Source of the DNA: Cryomorphaceae bacterium
GTDB taxonomy: Bacteria; Bacteroidota; Bacteroidia; Flavobacteriales_D; Sanyastnellaceae
Assembly: GCA_016124575.1 (NCBI GenBank)
Contig: WGNM01000039.1
Location: 46,759 to 110,758, forward strand
DNA length: 64,000 nt
Direction: 5' to 3'
Below, piece by piece: positions 62,368-64,000 of the stretch (its first letter is position 1; each line of letters starts with the position of its first letter). The translations under genes were made by a program, and so were the position numbers. Below the pieces are notes generated by a model, which had not been told where the DNA came from, ran no database searches, and saw nothing but the letters and a program-made list of their open reading frames with translations.

Positions 62368-62847
62368 ATGCATATGGAGCATGACAGTACTTGGAGGACA
62401 TTCCAAATCATGGGGGGCAGACGTCAGGTAGACTTCTGTTCATACATCCGTGAGTTCACCGAAATCCACCCGAATACCGAGTTGCATATAGGTTGCGACA
62501 GTCAGAACTATCCCAACCATACAATTTACGTCACCACCATTGTATTTCGGTTTCCTGGCAATGGCGCACACGTGATCTATCGGAAAGAAAGGGTTCAAAA
62601 AATCAACGATTTATGGACAAAATTATGGGGTGAAACGGAGCGTTCCGTTGAAATAGCCAATGCCGTTAGGTCAGAATGCAAATGCAACATTCAACAAATA
62701 GACCTCGATTACAATTCAGACCCTGAATATGCTTCAAATAAACTTGTGAGTGCGAGCACAGGTTACATCACATCTCTCGGTTTCACGGCCAAAGCGAAGC
62801 CAAATCTCCTCATGGCTGCTTGGGCAGCAAATGTGCTTTGTCATTGA
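62368..62847 (+). CDS. YkuK-like (DUF458) RNase H-fold protein
   Basis: 159 residues. The RNase H-like core is visible: ELHIGCDSQNYPNHTIYVTTIVFRF with the Asp of the first strand, then the helix IANAVRSECKCNIQQIDLDYN and NKLVSASTGYITSLGF before a hydrophobic end. Length and pattern suit DUF458/YkuK, whose activity is unknown. The ATG at 62374 is an alternative start. The SRPBCC gene follows 30 nt after the stop on the same strand. Confidence 0.7.
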   Translation: MHMEHDSTWRTFQIMGGRRQVDFCSYIREFTEIHPNTELHIGCDSQNYPNHTIYVTTIVFRFPGNGAHVIYRKERVQKINDLWTKLWGETERSVEIANAVRSECKCNIQQIDLDYNSDPEYASNKLVSASTGYITSLGFTAKAKPNLLMAAWAANVLCH

Positions 62848-62877
62848 ACCAAATACAAGCACTTCTGTTATTTCGGC

Positions 62878-63339
62878 ATGAAGATTCACCGACTTACCTC
62901 AGAGCAGTTTCTGCCCATCGATCTTGAAAAAGCGTGGACGTTTTTTTCCTCGCCAGAGAATTTAAACCGTATTACGCCGGCCGACATGCATTTCGAAATC
63001 TTGTCGGGGGCTGAGGCAAAAGCATATACCGGACAATTGATCACATACAAGATTCGTCCGCTCATGAACATTCCCATGAATTGGGTAACCGAAATTACTG
63101 CGTGTGAAGATTTCATGTATTTTATCGATGAGCAGCGCTTTGGTCCGTATGCTTTTTGGCATCACCAACATCATTTCGAAAAAGTTGAAGGTGGCGTGCT
63201 CATGCGCGACATTTTACACTACGCCTTACCCGGCGGATGGTTGGGTAACATCTTCGGTGGACCCATCGTGCATCCTCGGGTGAAAGAGATCTTTAGGTAC
63301 CGAGAACAAATCTTGAACGACCTTTTTCCGAAAGGTTGA
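62878..63339 (+). CDS. SRPBCC family protein (polyketide cyclase/ligand-binding type)
   Basis: 153 residues. START/SRPBCC helix-grip fold: LPIDLEKAWTFFSSPENLNRITPADM at the start (ligand-pocket entrance helix), GQLITYKIRPLMNIPMNWVTEI and the final long helix (RVKEIFRYREQILNDLF). Similar domains occur alone or fused to SDR proteins of the YfcH type. Small hydrophobic ligand binding is inferred from the fold. Terminator-like hairpin follows (63379-63419). Confidence 0.85.
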   Translation: MKIHRLTSEQFLPIDLEKAWTFFSSPENLNRITPADMHFEILSGAEAKAYTGQLITYKIRPLMNIPMNWVTEITACEDFMYFIDEQRFGPYAFWHHQHHFEKVEGGVLMRDILHYALPGGWLGNIFGGPIVHPRVKEIFRYREQILNDLFPKG

Positions 63340-63378
63340 TTTAAGGTTGTTTTAACACATCCACAAAGAATCAGTTTA

Positions 63379-63426
63379 GCCAGACAAAGTTCAAGATGAA
63401 ATACTTGTCTATGTCTGGCGATTTTT
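63379..63426 (+). terminator. Terminator-like hairpin after the SRPBCC gene
   Basis: GCCAGACA (63379-63386) pairs with TGTCTGGC (63412-63419), followed by GATTTTTAAA. The 25-nt loop is long, though an inner pairing (AAGT with ACTT) is possible. Confidence 0.5.
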
Positions 63427-63540
63427 AAACCTTCACCGGTGGGAGGGCGGCCGGCGGCCCCGGGCACCAACAAGCAGAAAATATCAGAAATCGTCGTAGC
63501 GATTTTCGTCGTCAAAGTCGTCAAAATTGGATAAAAAAAT

Positions 63541-63564
63541 AAAGCCACTCCATTGAGTGGCTTT
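63541..63564 (-). terminator. Hairpin terminator facing the right edge
   Basis: AAAGCCACT (63541-63549) pairs with AGTGGCTTT (63556-63564). On the minus strand it is followed by a T run (63533-63540 reads AAAAAAAT on the plus strand), so it would stop leftward transcription coming from the transposase side. Confidence 0.6.
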
Positions 63565-63835
63565 ACTAACCAATGATGTCCTATTGCATTTTGACTTATC
63601 CGAACGGACTTGTCTCGTGGCTTGACTTAGCTAATATGAGAACTCTTTGAGTGCATTGCAAATAATTTCTACCCAAGGTATCTATTAATCGACGAGCTGC
63701 ACTTAATTGAGTTCTAACTCTAACGGACAATTGTCATATTAACCAACTTTAACCGGCCTGACCAAAACAGGCGGGATGTTTCTAAACATTCTCATGCTTG
63801 CTTACTTATTATTCTATTTATTACGCGTTGTGCTA

Positions 63836-64000
63836 TTAACTCCAAGCATGCTTGATGTGGTTTAAAGGCCTTCCTTTCTCGATGTTAACTTTCTGAAGCA
63901 CAGCAATGGCGGCGAGTTTTGACGCCATTCTTACGAGGAATCCACCAAATGTTTTTGCGTAGTTCAACTTAATTCTAAATTGATCGCAAAGTTGGGCGAA
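63836..64000 (-). mobile_element. IS982-family transposase, C-terminal end (truncated by the window)
   Basis: The minus-strand frame is open from the right edge to TAA at 63836-63838: 54 residues beginning FAQLCDQFRIKLNYAKTF and ending IKHAWS. FxQLCDQFxIKxNYAKxFxG, then a helix (MASKLAAIAVLQKVN) and RPLNHIK are the pattern of the IS982 transposase C-terminus. The inverted repeat marking the IS end should lie between about 63600 and 63835 but cannot be fixed without the other end. The spacer 63340-63835 otherwise holds the two hairpins and a GC-rich patch. Confidence 0.7.

Noticed and set aside
63219..63548. 109-residue minus-strand frame
   Set aside because: It runs antisense through the SRPBCC gene end, the hairpin and the GC-rich patch, and has no domain.
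1..64000. CRISPR arrays, tRNA and rRNA genes
   Set aside because: No regularly spaced direct repeats other than the in-gene 12-bp unit at 8950-9015, and no T-loop/acceptor pattern or rRNA segment was recognised. A tRNA scan was not possible.

Overview
The window reads as chromosomal DNA of a member of the Bacteroidota, most likely a free-living Flavobacteriales bacterium of the Cryomorphaceae/Crocinitomicaceae kind. The grounds are: eight proteins ending in type IX secretion (T9SS) sorting domains of the A or B (gliding-motility-associated) type; a PorT-type T9SS barrel and a PorE-like OmpA protein; a Rho with a very long Arg/Glu/Asn-rich insertion; the DUF4293-rho-DUF4199 neighbourhood; and promoters with the Bacteroidota -7 element TAnnTTTG instead of a sigma70 -10 box. 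Species-level placement is not possible from the sequence alone.

Layout. 1-6.1 kb: 3' part of a lectin/T9SS protein, a di-haem peroxidase lipoprotein, a repeat-bearing spacer, a SET-domain protein, a decayed sorting-domain remnant and the PorE-like protein. 6.1-15.2 kb: housekeeping genes (phosphodiesterase, DUF4293, rho, DUF4199, porT, a sugar nucleotide dehydratase of the FlaA1/PglF type, YigZ, a methyltransferase). 15.3-18.2 kb: a large FG-GAP/ASPIC secreted protein. 18.3-26.1 kb: on the minus strand, a small exported protein, dabA and dabB (DUF2309/NuoL-type inorganic carbon transporter), followed by a flavoprotein oxidoreductase and a NapH-like membrane polyferredoxin. 26.3-30 kb: a transposase-derived protein and a choice-of-anchor I protein bracketed by two long palindromes. 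30-35.7 kb: glycosyltransferase, T9SS protein, mtaB, lgt, inositol monophosphatase. 35.8-50.3 kb: four large T9SS cargo proteins including a 2160-residue PKD protein. 50.5-55 kb: htpG-lemA-TPM-TPM-TerB/DnaJ. 55-63.3 kb: GT87, YbaB, a large metzincin protease, another T9SS protein, a papain-like protease, YkuK-like and SRPBCC proteins. At the right edge the 3' end of an IS982-family transposase enters the window.

How the parts fit. T9SS appears both as machinery (PorT, PorE-like) and as cargo; the cargo is mostly adhesin-like (PKD, lectin, CUB, lamin-tail, FG-GAP). DabA has all four predicted zinc ligands and DabB has the key proton-path residues, so inorganic carbon uptake is likely; the redox pair directly downstream is an unusual neighbour that could be functionally coupled.

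The least ordinary signals are (i) a dispersed family of long palindromes whose arms co-vary between copies, (ii) a set of promoters whose -7 element lies only 5-6 nt before the start codon in five genes, predicting leaderless mRNAs, and (iii) the dab/redox cluster. No rRNA, tRNA or CRISPR array was recognised.
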